This document shows, in pieces, positions 28,442-37,915 of a stretch of DNA of 64,000 nucleotides. The notes below the pieces were generated by a model that was not told where the DNA came from, did not search any database, and saw only the letters and a program-made list of their open reading frames with translations. Origin of the DNA: JAWKWH01 sp963669285 (GTDB lineage: Bacteria; Pseudomonadota; Alphaproteobacteria; Rhizobiales; Rhizobiaceae); the NCBI GenBank assembly GCA_963669285.2, contig CAXXSI010000018.1, positions 62,001-126,000 on the forward strand, read 5' to 3'. Positions within the stretch are counted from its first letter, which is position 1; each line of letters starts with the position of its first letter. The position numbers were made by a program, and so were the translations under genes.

Positions 28442-31315
28442 ATGTCAAACAAGATGTTGATAGATGCCTCCCATCCGGAGGAAACGAGAGTTGTTGTCAC
28501 CCGCGGTAACAGAATTGAGGAATTCGACTTCGAATCGGAGTCAAAGAAGCAGCTAAAGGGAAATATCTATCTCGCCCGGGTAACCCGGGTCGAACCCTCG
28601 CTGCAGGCGGCTTTCGTCGAATATGGCGGCAACCGCCATGGATTCCTGGCATTCAGCGAAATTCACCCAGACTATTACCAAATTCCGGTCGCAGACCGCC
28701 AGGCGCTTCTCGCTGCCGAGGCGGTTGAGGACGACGAGGACGACGAAGACAACGGCAAATCGGAACAACCAAAGCGCAAAAGACGCCGGTCATCTCGCGG
28801 TCGGGCAACCACAAAAACGGCAGCGCCCGCCGATGAAGAGGCGGACGCAAACGACGATAAAGACACCGAAGCAAGCGCAGCGGAAAGCGAAGCCGACGTT
28901 GCCGTAGCGAAGACCAAAGACGCCGACGACAAGCCGGCTACCGACAGCATTGATGGCGACAGTGGCGAAACCGAAGTAGCGGCCGATGCCGGAGAACGCG
29001 AAGCCGACAAGAATGCAAGCGCCGCATCACCGGCAGACGACGGTGACGAGGAACAGGGAAAAGGTCCCTCCGGCTCATCGATGGCAGCCCATATCAGCGC
29101 CGATGTCATCAGTGAACCGCTGCCCAACGAGGAGGCAGACCGCGACACCGGCGACGAAGAACAAGCAAGCGGCGGTGAAACCAGCGCCAATAGCGATGGC
29201 GAGGTCAAATCGAAACCGAAGGGCAGAAAGCCCCGGCGGACAAGCCGATCCAAACGCTCCAAAGCGCCGGAGGAGCCGGCCAAAGAGGACGCCGACAACG
29301 GAGACGATAGCGATAACGGCGATGACGTGGAATCGGTGGGAGCCGAGGACGCGCTCGAAGAATTGCCGAACCGCCGCCGCGTGTCGCGCCGGCAATACAA
29401 GATTCAGGAAGTCATCAAGCGCCGGCAGATATTACTGGTGCAGGTTGTCAAGGAAGAGCGCGGCAACAAAGGTGCGGCCCTGACGACCTATCTGTCGTTG
29501 GCCGGTCGGTATTCCGTTTTGATGCCCAACACCGCCAGAGGCGGCGGCATTTCCCGCAAGATCACCAATCTGCAGGACAGAAAGCGTCTCAAGGAAGTGG
29601 TCAAGGGCTTGGATGTCCCTCAGGGAATGGGCGTTATTCTGCGTACGGCAGGCGCCAACCGCACGAAAGCGGAGATCAAGCGCGACTACGAGTACCTCAT
29701 GCGCCTGTGGATGACGATCCGCGGCCTCACGCTCGAATCGACGGCTCCCGCGCTGGTTCACGAAGAAGGGTCACTAATCAAGCGTTCGGTGCGTGACCTC
29801 TACAACAAGGACATTAGTGAAATCCTGGTCGCCGGCGATGAGGGATATCGTGAAGCGAAGGATTTCATGCGCATGCTAATGCCAAGCCACGCAAAGGCGG
29901 TGCAGCCCTACAAGGATGTCGTGCCGATATTTGCGCGAAACGGCATTGAAGCCCAACTCGACCGGATGCTCCAGCCGCAGGTCACGCTTAAGTCGGGTGG
30001 CTACATCATCATCAACCAAACCGAAGCGCTGGTTGCCATCGACGTCAACTCGGGGCGCTCGACCCGCGAACACTCTATCGAAGACACGGCGCTGCAGACG
30101 AACCTGGAAGCGGCCGAAGAGGTCGCCAGGCAATTGCGGTTGCGGGATCTGGCAGGCCTGATTGTCATCGACTTCATCGATATGGAGGAGAAGCGGAACA
30201 ACCGTTCAGTCGAAAAACGCCTCAAAGAGTGCCTGAAACATGACAGGGCTCGTATCCAGGTCGGTCGTATTTCCCATTTCGGCTTACTCGAAATGTCCAG
30301 ACAACGCATCCGCGCCAGCGTTCTGGAGAGCACGATGCAAGCTTGTGATGTCTGCCACGGCACAGGACACATTCGCTCCGAATCGTCGGTCGCATTGCAT
30401 GTGGTGCGAGGAATTGAAGAGCATCTCCTGAAGGAATCCACCCACGACATCGTCGTCAAGACGCCAGCCGCCACCGCGCTGTACGTGCTCAACAACAAAC
30501 GCGCTGTTTTGTCGGAGCTTGAAGAGCGCTTCGGTTTGTCTGTCAGCATCGAGGCAGACGAAACGCTTGGCCAGCAATACTACCAGATCGTCAAAGCGGC
30601 ACTGGCCGAGCAGCAGGCGCAGCCAGCAATCGAGCGCGCGATGCCGGAGCCCGATGACGCGGTTGGTGAAGCTTCCGAGGATGATGATCGAGCAAGCGAA
30701 GACGGTGGCGGCAAGAAACGTCGCAGGCGCCGCCGCCGCAAATCCGGACGTGGTGAGGCGGAAAGCGGTGACGGCGGCGAAACCGCATCAGAGCCAGCAA
30801 ATGCCGAATCCGAATCCCCAATTGATGCGGATTCTGAAGCAACGCCCAAGAAACGACGGCGCGGACGGCGTGGTGGTAAACGCAACCGCCAAAGCGATGA
30901 TATGGCTGCTGCGGAAACCTCTGCCGAAGTAAGTTCGACAGACAGGCAGGAGCACCCGCAGGTTGGCGAGACGACCGAGGCCGTGGCCGAGGAAGAGGCC
31001 GATCAGAAGCAAAAACCCAAGCGTGGACGCCGCCGCCGCGAACCGGAAGCGCCGATTGCAGGCGATGCCGGCTCGGATTCGAGCGAGGTCAGCAGCACTT
31101 CTGAAAAATCTGAATCCCAGGCAGCCGAAGCGGTTGAAGAAGCGCCCAAACCGGCCCGTCGCAGCCGTCGCAAACCGGCCGTTTCTGCCGATGAAATTCC
31201 GGCTCCGACCGAAACCAGTGCGGAACCGGTTGTCACGTCGGTTGTCAGTGACGAAGCCACCCCAACTGAACCTCCTCGCAAGGAAGGCTGGTGGAAGCGC
31301 AAGGGTTTCTTCTGA
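28442..31315 (+). CDS. rne: Ribonuclease E/G, degradosome scaffold type
   Basis: Endoribonuclease starting mRNA decay and processing stable RNAs. I start at ATG 28442 (MSNKMLIDASHPEE), giving 957 residues. The S1 domain is split after about residue 92 by an acidic/basic low-complexity insertion of about 215 residues, as in other alphaproteobacteria. The catalytic DNase-I-like segment has AIDVNSGRSTREHS and VIDFIDMEE. The Zn-link is ACDVCHGTGH. The C-terminal 230 residues are disordered, with Arg-rich patches, and end in KEGWWKRKGFF. The GWW motif is the PNPase-binding site described in Caulobacter RNase E. An M48 protease gene follows. Confidence 0.95.
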   Translation: MSNKMLIDASHPEETRVVVTRGNRIEEFDFESESKKQLKGNIYLARVTRVEPSLQAAFVEYGGNRHGFLAFSEIHPDYYQIPVADRQALLAAEAVEDDEDDEDNGKSEQPKRKRRRSSRGRATTKTAAPADEEADANDDKDTEASAAESEADVAVAKTKDADDKPATDSIDGDSGETEVAADAGEREADKNASAASPADDGDEEQGKGPSGSSMAAHISADVISEPLPNEEADRDTGDEEQASGGETSANSDGEVKSKPKGRKPRRTSRSKRSKAPEEPAKEDADNGDDSDNGDDVESVGAEDALEELPNRRRVSRRQYKIQEVIKRRQILLVQVVKEERGNKGAALTTYLSLAGRYSVLMPNTARGGGISRKITNLQDRKRLKEVVKGLDVPQGMGVILRTAGANRTKAEIKRDYEYLMRLWMTIRGLTLESTAPALVHEEGSLIKRSVRDLYNKDISEILVAGDEGYREAKDFMRMLMPSHAKAVQPYKDVVPIFARNGIEAQLDRMLQPQVTLKSGGYIIINQTEALVAIDVNSGRSTREHSIEDTALQTNLEAAEEVARQLRLRDLAGLIVIDFIDMEEKRNNRSVEKRLKECLKHDRARIQVGRISHFGLLEMSRQRIRASVLESTMQACDVCHGTGHIRSESSVALHVVRGIEEHLLKESTHDIVVKTPAATALYVLNNKRAVLSELEERFGLSVSIEADETLGQQYYQIVKAALAEQQAQPAIERAMPEPDDAVGEASEDDDRASEDGGGKKRRRRRRRKSGRGEAESGDGGETASEPANAESESPIDADSEATPKKRRRGRRGGKRNRQSDDMAAAETSAEVSSTDRQEHPQVGETTEAVAEEEADQKQKPKRGRRRREPEAPIAGDAGSDSSEVSSTSEKSESQAAEAVEEAPKPARRSRRKPAVSADEIPAPTETSAEPVVTSVVSDEATPTEPPRKEGWWKRKGFF

Positions 31316-31490
31316 TTTCGCACTTCGGATTGTATTGGGGAGCGGGATGACCGGACTGCCGGGCATCCACTTTCTTGTCGTGACCAGCCGCGCCGCACAT
31401 TCGCCCGAATGACATGACAATCACAAGTTCATGAGGGTTGAACAATTGACCTTTTCAAGAGCAACCACGTCATTTACGAAAATTCTCTCC

Positions 31491-32900
31491 ATGGCAATTT
31501 GTTTGAAATATATTCACGACCTGGGACGTATCGGCAGTACGGTCATTGCAATCATGTTCGCGCTTGTCATCGCGCTGACCTCGACTGCGAGTGTTTGGGC
31601 GCAGTCGCGCGCCGTGCCGATCGTCCGTGATGCTGAAATCGAGGCATTGGTTCGGGATTATGCGCGGCCGATTTTCAGGGCTGCAGGCCTGTCCAAATCA
31701 GGCATCGATATCATTCTGGTCAACGATTCGCGCTTCAATGCATTTGTTGCGGGCAGGCGCTTGTTCGTGAACACCGGAGCCTTGATGATCGCCGAGACGC
31801 CAAACGAGATTATCGGTGTATTTGCCCATGAAGCCGGTCACCTGGCCGGCGGGCATCAGGACAGGCTGCGCCAGCAACTGAAGAAGGCGCAAACCATTGC
31901 GATCGTATCGACGCTGTTGGGCCTCGGCGCGACAGCGGCAGGCGCGGCGTCGAACAGCGGGGCGCTTGCCGGTGCAGGCGGCGCCATCGCAGCCGGCGGC
32001 GCAGAGGCCGCCATGCGCGGCCTGCTCGGCTATCAGCGGACCGAGGAAACGACCGCCGATCGTTCGGCACTAAAATACCTGCGGAAAACGAAGCAATCGC
32101 CGCGCGGTATGATCCGGACATTCGAGCGCTTCGCTTCCGCACTCTCGCTTTCAGGTTCGCGTACCGATCCATACAAGCTCAGCCATCCCCTACCCCGCGA
32201 ACGAATTGCCAACCTGTCGGAACTCGCCAAGAAGAGCCCTTATTACGACAAGGCTGACGCAAAAAACCTTCAGCTGCGCCACGATATGGCGCGGGCCAAG
32301 ATTGCGGCTTTCACCCAGGGGCAATCTGCTGTCGCGCGCATGTTTTCAAAGACCAAGGGCAGCCTCGCGGCCCGATACGGTGATGCGATTACCACCTACC
32401 TTTATGGCAACCCGGCTGCCGCACTGAAAAAGGTAGACGCGCTGATCAAGGCATCACCCAAGAACGCATATTTCCACGAATTGCGCGGTGATGTCCTGAT
32501 CAAAGCCAACAAGGCCGGGGCTGCCGCAAAGGCGTATTCCAAGGCAACCCGGCTCGATCCACACCGGACAGGTCTGTTGCAAGCAGGATATGGCCACGCG
32601 CTTGTAGCGTCGGGTAAACCGGCAAACCTAAAAAAGGCCGTCGGTGTCTTGAAAAAGGCGATTGCCGCCGATCGCGAAAATCCGGTGAGTTATCATCTGC
32701 TTGCCCAGGCGCAAGGCAGACTTGGCAATATCCCGGAAGCCGAACTGGCGACCGCCGAAGGGCATTTCTACAGCGGTAAATTCCAGGAAGCCAAGATTTT
32801 TGCGACCAGAGCGCAACTGAAAATGAAAAAGGGATCTCCCGGCTGGTTGCGTGCGGCCGATATTATAAAATTCAAGATTCCCGGTAAAAAGAAAAAGTAA
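31491..32900 (+). CDS. M48-family metalloprotease with TPR-like repeats (BepA-like)
   Basis: A secreted or periplasmic zinc protease likely acting in outer-membrane protein quality control. From ATG 31491 (469 aa) it has a signal peptide (IAIMFALVIALTSTASVWA), then the M48 domain with HEAGH (HExxH, H113) and the third-ligand region ERTEETTADRSALKYL-like segment, a Gly/Ala-rich loop, and C-terminal TPR-like helices (about 300-450). An in-frame ATG at 31431 would lengthen the signal region. It is placed after rne and before a DsbA-like gene, as in many rhizobia. Confidence 0.9.
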   Translation: MAICLKYIHDLGRIGSTVIAIMFALVIALTSTASVWAQSRAVPIVRDAEIEALVRDYARPIFRAAGLSKSGIDIILVNDSRFNAFVAGRRLFVNTGALMIAETPNEIIGVFAHEAGHLAGGHQDRLRQQLKKAQTIAIVSTLLGLGATAAGAASNSGALAGAGGAIAAGGAEAAMRGLLGYQRTEETTADRSALKYLRKTKQSPRGMIRTFERFASALSLSGSRTDPYKLSHPLPRERIANLSELAKKSPYYDKADAKNLQLRHDMARAKIAAFTQGQSAVARMFSKTKGSLAARYGDAITTYLYGNPAAALKKVDALIKASPKNAYFHELRGDVLIKANKAGAAAKAYSKATRLDPHRTGLLQAGYGHALVASGKPANLKKAVGVLKKAIAADRENPVSYHLLAQAQGRLGNIPEAELATAEGHFYSGKFQEAKIFATRAQLKMKKGSPGWLRAADIIKFKIPGKKKK

Positions 32901-32938
32901 CCAAAACGCGCCACAATCGGCGGCAATTGGAGCAGGTC

Positions 32939-33745
32939 ATGAAGCAGACAATTATCGTAGGTGTCGCGGGACTCGCCATTTCCGCAGCCATGTTGGCGCT
33001 GGGGCTCAATATCGGGCGAACCACAACGCCCCCCGAGCCTATGGTTATCGAAGCGCCTGAGGAAGCCGCGATTGATCGAAGTCAGGTCGAAGCGATCGTC
33101 CGTGACTACCTGATCGCAAATCCCGAAATCATGCTCGAGGTTCAGACCGCCCTGGAGACCAAGCAGCAGGATGAGCAGCGCCGCGTCCAACTGGCCACTA
33201 TTACCGCGCAGTCGCGCGAGATATTCAACGCGGCGTATGACGGTCTGGTCGGCAACCCGGCCGGTAAGGTCACGGTTGTCGAGTTCTTCGACTACAATTG
33301 CGGTTTCTGCAAACGCGCCATGGCCGACATGGACACCATGGTGAAGGACGATCCCGATCTGCGCTTTGTACTCAAGGAATTTCCCATTCTGGGCCCCGAT
33401 TCCCAGAAAGCGCACGTCGTTTCAATGGCGTTCAGAGCATTGCATCCTGAAAAATATGCTGATTTCCACCGCGAACTCCTGAATGGCCCTGGTCGTGCCG
33501 GAGAGGAAAAAGCGATGCGAATTGCGCTGGAGTTGGGTGCAAATGAGGATGAGATCCGCGAGGAGATGAAGGATCCTGAAATTCAGGAGGCCTTCGCCAA
33601 AACCTACGAATTGGCCAACGCCCTGTCGATTACCGGAACGCCTTCCTATGTTGTCGGCGATGAAGTGGTATTTGGAGCGCTCGGCAGAGCCGTTCTCGCT
33701 GAAAAGGTCGCCAACGTCAGGGCATGTGAAAGCACCGTTTGCTAG
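32939..33745 (+). CDS. DsbA-family thiol:disulfide oxidoreductase
   Basis: A 268-residue envelope protein. An N-terminal hydrophobic anchor/signal (IIVGVAGLAISAAMLALGL) precedes a helical region and a thioredoxin fold with active site YNCGFCK (C121, C124) and a cis-proline loop TGTPSYVV. This matches the DsbA/Com1-like group that often carries an N-terminal extension. It probably introduces or isomerises disulfides in secreted proteins. The ATG at 32939 is preceded by TTGGAGCAGG. It lies between the M48 protease and aroQ. Confidence 0.92.
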   Translation: MKQTIIVGVAGLAISAAMLALGLNIGRTTTPPEPMVIEAPEEAAIDRSQVEAIVRDYLIANPEIMLEVQTALETKQQDEQRRVQLATITAQSREIFNAAYDGLVGNPAGKVTVVEFFDYNCGFCKRAMADMDTMVKDDPDLRFVLKEFPILGPDSQKAHVVSMAFRALHPEKYADFHRELLNGPGRAGEEKAMRIALELGANEDEIREEMKDPEIQEAFAKTYELANALSITGTPSYVVGDEVVFGALGRAVLAEKVANVRACESTVC

Positions 33746-33873
33746 GCTGAGACTGAATCGCCAACCTGTGGACAGACAACTCGGTTTCGATTTGGCCTTT
33801 CCGGGCCGTGATCTGCCGACTATAGGTCTATTGAAATCGTTCCGCGCTCGACGTGCGTACTGACGGGATTCTT

Positions 33874-34314
33874 ATGTCGAATATTGTCTATGTCCTAAAC
33901 GGACCAAATCTGAACATGCTTGGCGGCCGCGAGCCCGGCCACTACGGGACTACCACGCTCGATGATATCCACTCCGCTTGTGCCAAGGTCGCGCCCGAAC
34001 TCGGTGTCGAGATCGATTTCCGCCAAACCAATCATGAAGGTGAATTGGTGGACTGGATCCAGGAAGCTGGTTCGGCAGCTGCGGGCATTGTGCTCAATCC
34101 CGCTGCCTATGGCCACACTTCAATCGCCATCCACGACGCCATTCGCGCCGTGAAGCTTCCGGTCATCGAAGTTCATGTATCAAACATTTATGCGCGCGAG
34201 GAATTCCGCCGTCACACGATGGTCAGTTCCGTCGCAAAGGGCGTCATTTGCGGTTTCGGGGGACATGGCTACGTGCTGGCCTTGAGGGCGATCGCGCAAA
34301 TTTTGGGTAAGTAA
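33874..34314 (+). CDS. aroQ: 3-dehydroquinate dehydratase, type II
   Basis: Third step of the shikimate pathway. The 146-residue protein has all type II motifs: LNGPNLNMLGGREPGHYG with the catalytic tyrosine, the FRQTNHEGELVDWI segment, NPAAYGHTSIAI, and EVHVSNIYAREEFR with the catalytic histidine. The length is typical of the dodecameric enzyme. It is immediately upstream of accB, a common alphaproteobacterial arrangement. Confidence 0.97.
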   Translation: MSNIVYVLNGPNLNMLGGREPGHYGTTTLDDIHSACAKVAPELGVEIDFRQTNHEGELVDWIQEAGSAAAGIVLNPAAYGHTSIAIHDAIRAVKLPVIEVHVSNIYAREEFRRHTMVSSVAKGVICGFGGHGYVLALRAIAQILGK

Positions 34315-34352
34315 CAAACGGAACGCTGCAAGAAACAAAGGCAAGAAGCCAA

Positions 34353-34820
34353 ATGGGTACAAAAAAAACTGAAGTCGACCAGCAGCTGGTACGCGATCTG
34401 GCGGCGATACTCGACGAAACCAACCTCACCGAGATCGAAGTCGAACAGGACGAGATGCGCATTCGCGTATCGCGCCAATCGGGCGGCCAAACCACGATTG
34501 CCGCCGCCGCACCGGCACCGCAACCGGCCGCCCCGCCGCCGGGCCCTGCCGAACCTGCCGGCGCTGCTCCGGCTGTAGCGAACATGAAAAACGCCGTGCC
34601 TTCGCCGATGGTCGGTACAGCCTACGGTTCGCCGGCCCCGGGCGCAAAACCATTTATTGAGGTCGGCCAGAGTGTCCGCGAAGGCCAGACATTGCTGATC
34701 ATCGAGGCAATGAAAACCATGAATCAGATACCGTCACCCCGCTCGGGCAAGGTAACCGAGATTCTGTTCGAGGACTCGCAGCCGGTGGAATATGGCGAAC
34801 CGCTGGTGATCATCGAATAA
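34353..34820 (+). CDS. accB: Biotin carboxyl carrier protein of acetyl-CoA carboxylase
   Basis: Carries carboxybiotin between AccC and AccDA in the first step of fatty acid synthesis. The 155-residue protein has an N-terminal domain, an Ala/Pro-rich linker (about residues 50-75) and a C-terminal biotinyl domain with EAMKTMNQI, the lysine K121 being the biotin site. It lies 38 bases after aroQ and 15 before accC and is almost certainly co-transcribed with accC. Confidence 0.97.
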   Translation: MGTKKTEVDQQLVRDLAAILDETNLTEIEVEQDEMRIRVSRQSGGQTTIAAAAPAPQPAAPPPGPAEPAGAAPAVANMKNAVPSPMVGTAYGSPAPGAKPFIEVGQSVREGQTLLIIEAMKTMNQIPSPRSGKVTEILFEDSQPVEYGEPLVIIE

Positions 34821-34835
34821 GGCGGGGGCCGGACC

Positions 34836-36178
34836 ATGTTTCAGAAGATCCTGATCGCCAACCGCGGCGAGATCGCATTGAGAGTTTTACGCGCGGCGAA
34901 GGAACTGGGCATCTCCACCGTCGCCGTCCATTCGACCGCCGACGCTGATGCGATGCATGTGCGCCTAGCCGACGAGAGCGTATGCATCGGGCCGCCGCCT
35001 TCTCGCGAAAGCTATCTCAATATCCATCAAATCGTGACCGCATGCGAGATCACGGGCGCCGACGCCATCCACCCCGGATATGGTTTCCTGTCTGAGAACG
35101 CGAAATTCGCCGACATCCTGGCCGCCCACAACATCACCTTCATCGGACCGTCTGCCGACCATATCCGCGTCATGGGCGACAAGATCGAGGCAAAATCAAC
35201 AGCAAAGCGTCTGGGCATCCCGGTCGTACCCGGCTCGGACGGAGCCGTGGCGGATGAAGATGAAGCCAAACGGATTGCCGGCGATATCGGCTTTCCGGTC
35301 ATCATCAAGGCATCCGCCGGCGGCGGCGGCCGTGGTATGAAGGTCGCCACCAGCGAAGACGAGTTAGCAGTCGCACTGCATACGGCGCGCAGCGAAGCAG
35401 GTGCTGCATTCGGCGATGACGCCGTCTATATCGAAAAGTATCTTGCTCGACCGCGTCACATCGAAGTCCAGGTCATGGGAGACGGCGACGGCAAGGCCGT
35501 ACATCTTGGCGAGCGGATTGCTCGCTTCAACGTCGCCACCAAAAGGTTTGGGAAGAGGCCCTGTCGCCAGCGCTGAATGAGAAGGAGCGCGCCAAAATCG
35601 GCGACATCGTTGCCACGGCGGTCGGTGATCTCGGCTATTCCGGCGCCGGGACGGTCGAGTTCTTGTACGAGGACGGCGAGTTCTATTTCATCGAGATGAA
35701 CACCCGGCTTCAGGTCGAACATCCGGTTACGGAGGCGATCACCGGCATCGATCTGGTCAATGAGCAAATCCGCGTCGCGTCAGGCGGTGGGCTGTCGGTC
35801 AGCCAGCAGGACGTCAGGTTCTTCGGCCATGCGATCGAATGCCGGATCAACGCTGAAGATCCGGAAACGTTTGCGCCTTCACCGGGAACGATTTCGCATT
35901 TTCACATGCCCGGCGGATTGGGTGTTCGGGTCGATTCGGGTGTTTATTCCGGTTACAAAATTCCCCCGTATTACGACAGCCTTATCGGCAAGCTGATCGT
36001 TCATGGCCGCAACAGAATCGAATGCCTGATGCGCCTACGCCGAACCCTGGATGAAATCGTTGTCGATGGTGTCAAAACCACCTTGCCTTTGTTCCGCGAA
36101 CTGGTGAGCAATGCCGACATCGCCAACGGTGATTATGACATTCACTGGCTTGAAAAATACCTTGCGGCGAAAGAATAG
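34836..36178 (+). CDS. accC: Biotin carboxylase subunit of acetyl-CoA carboxylase, one-base frameshift as sequenced
   Basis: ATP-grasp enzyme that carboxylates biotin on AccB. The N-terminal frame (MFQKILIANRGEIA, ASAGGGGRGMKVA, EKYLARPRHIEVQ) stops at 35576. The protein continues in the next frame (TVEFLYEDGEFYFIEMN, NTRLQVEHPVTE). Adding one G to the GG at 35515-35516 restores the expected GERDCSLQRRHQKVWEEA and about 448 residues. AccC is essential, so this is most likely a sequencing deletion. It is co-directional with accB and aat. Confidence 0.93.
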
Positions 36179-36195
36179 ATTCGGAGCCTCCTGCG

Positions 36196-36810
36196 GTGGC
36201 TGATCGCCCATTTGCCCCCGGATTTCGAATACCAACAGACGCCTTGCTGCGCGCCTATGCACAGGGCATCTTTCCGATGGCGGAAGACGCCTCGGATCCG
36301 GAGGTGTTCTGGGTCAGACCGGAAAGACGGGGCATCATCCCGCTGGACAAGTTCCACATTCCCCGCAGCCTGGCAAAAACGGTGCGCAGAGCGCCGTTCG
36401 AAATCACGTTCGATCAGGATTTTGATGGCGTGGTCGATGGATGCGCGGAAATGCGCGAGATACGCAAGTCGACGTGGATCAACGGTCCGATCCGCGAAGC
36501 CTATGGCGAATTGTTTCAGATCGGCCATTGTCACACGGTGGAGGCGCGCGACGATGGCCAGCTTGTTGGTGGCCTGTACGGGGTAACACTTGGAAGAGCG
36601 TTCTTTGGGGAAAGCATGTTTTCGCGCGTCCGCGACGCCTCGAAAATCTGCCTCGTGCATTTGGTCGATCATCTAAAATCGCACGGATTTTCTCTGCTCG
36701 ACACCCAGTTTATCACGGAGCATCTGGTTCAGTTCGGCGCCATCGAGGTGCCCCGGTCGAAATATGAAAAGCTGCTGACAGAAGCGCTAAAGGGTGAGGC
36801 GGCGTTCTGA
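36196..36810 (+). CDS. aat: Leucyl/phenylalanyl-tRNA-protein transferase
   Basis: N-end-rule enzyme that adds Leu or Phe to proteins with N-terminal Lys or Arg, marking them for ClpAP. The 204-residue protein has the family segments AYAQGIFPMAEDA, FWVRPERRGIIPLDKFHIPRSL, TWINGPIREAYGELF and GRAFFGESMFSR. The start is GTG 36196, with GGAGC upstream. It follows accC by 17 bases and probably belongs to that operon. Confidence 0.96.
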   Translation: MADRPFAPGFRIPTDALLRAYAQGIFPMAEDASDPEVFWVRPERRGIIPLDKFHIPRSLAKTVRRAPFEITFDQDFDGVVDGCAEMREIRKSTWINGPIREAYGELFQIGHCHTVEARDDGQLVGGLYGVTLGRAFFGESMFSRVRDASKICLVHLVDHLKSHGFSLLDTQFITEHLVQFGAIEVPRSKYEKLLTEALKGEAAF

Positions 36811-36831
36811 AAATCGGCCGGCGCGAAAAGG

Positions 36832-37248
36832 TCAGTTTGTTTTCGGAGGCGGAACTTCTGAATCCTGTTTGCAGTTTTTCAGCCACACATCGTAGATCGG
36901 GTGCTCGACTGCATTCAGGCCGGGACTTTCAGCGAACATCCACCCGGTAAAAATTCGGCGGATTTTACGGTCGAGCGTAATCTCATCAACCTCGACAAAA
37001 CTGTCTGTCTTCGGCTCCTCTTCAAGCGACCGCGAGTAGCACACGCGCGGCGTAACCTGCAGAGCTCCAAACTGCACGGTCTCGTCGATATATACGTCGA
37101 ATGTAATAATCCGACCGGTGATCTTGTCGATCCCGGTGAATTCGGCAACCGGGTTGGCCAGCCGCTCGGCCGAAGCCGGCGCGCCTGCAAATGCAACCAC
37201 AACCACCATCACAAGCCAAAGTAGGTAAGATCTCTTCAAGATCGACAA
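36832..37248 (-). CDS. DUF2155-domain secreted protein
   Basis: A 138-residue protein with a signal peptide (LLWLVMVVVVAFAGAPASA) and the DUF2155 domain. Signature segments are AEFTGIDKITGRIITFDV, FGALQVTPRVCYSRS and RIFTGWMFAESPGLNAVEHPIYDVWLKNC. Two cysteines (in VCYSR and KNCKQ) may form a disulfide. The family is common in alphaproteobacteria beside the complex I accessory gene NDUFA12, as here, but its role is unknown. Confidence 0.88.
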   Translation of the reverse strand: MSILKRSYLLWLVMVVVVAFAGAPASAERLANPVAEFTGIDKITGRIITFDVYIDETVQFGALQVTPRVCYSRSLEEEPKTDSFVEVDEITLDRKIRRIFTGWMFAESPGLNAVEHPIYDVWLKNCKQDSEVPPPKTN

Positions 37249-37374
37249 CCCGAACCGTTCGTCCCTCGTAACCGGCGCCCGCTACGCCAACATTGTCGTT
37301 AAACCGACAATGAATTCGGATCGGATATCCGCCAATTGTGGCAACAACCGCATCCTGCTTGAAATTGTTTTGCC

Positions 37375-37767
37375 TTAGCCCGGAGTCCAGGCATCGTAGT
37401 CGCCGGTCACTGTCGGCCGTTTTTCCTGGGAAGCCATCGAGCCCTTGGGCCGGTAGGCTGCTGCCGATCCCGTGGGATTGGCTTGATGCGATTTTTCCCA
37501 CTCGTGCGGCTTGTAGCCATCATTTTCGGGCGTCTCGTCCGTGCGGTGGTGCATCCATCCGTGCCAACCAGCCGGTATCGCCGACGCCTCGCAGTATCCT
37601 TTGAAAATGACCCAGCGACGCGTGCGGCCTTCCGAATCCTTACCACCCTCATAGTAGCAATTGCCGAAATCGTCTTCGCCGACTTTCTTGCCCTTGCGCC
37701 ATGTGTGGAAACGCGTGCCGAGCGTCTGGCCGTTCCACCAGGTAAATATCTGCGTGAGGAAACTCAT
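37375..37767 (-). CDS. NADH:ubiquinone oxidoreductase accessory subunit, NDUFA12 family
   Basis: A 130-residue homologue of the mitochondrial complex I subunit NDUFA12 (B17.2), which alphaproteobacterial complex I also contains. Matching segments are FTWWNGQTLGTRFHTWRKG, VGEDDFGNCYYEGG, RWVIFKGYCEASAIPAGWHG and WMHHRTDETP. The gene is away from the nuo cluster, as is usual. It lies upstream of DUF2155 on the same strand. Confidence 0.95.
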   Translation of the reverse strand: MSFLTQIFTWWNGQTLGTRFHTWRKGKKVGEDDFGNCYYEGGKDSEGRTRRWVIFKGYCEASAIPAGWHGWMHHRTDETPENDGYKPHEWEKSHQANPTGSAAAYRPKGSMASQEKRPTVTGDYDAWTPG

Positions 37768-37915
37768 ATTCAGCCGGGCCTCGTTTGACTTACCGCCTTA
37801 TGAAGGGATGAAGCCGGATTGGCAAGCCAGCATGTCGCTAATTCGATTGCCGGGCAGACAAAACCGGTTCATCATCAGTGGCCGGGCAGTTCCAACAGGA
37901 AAATCGGGTGCTTTG

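Noticed and set aside
28675..29400. Long serine-rich open frame on the minus strand inside rne
   Set aside because: It is the reverse complement of the low-complexity acidic insertion of rne; no start signal and no protein-like pattern.
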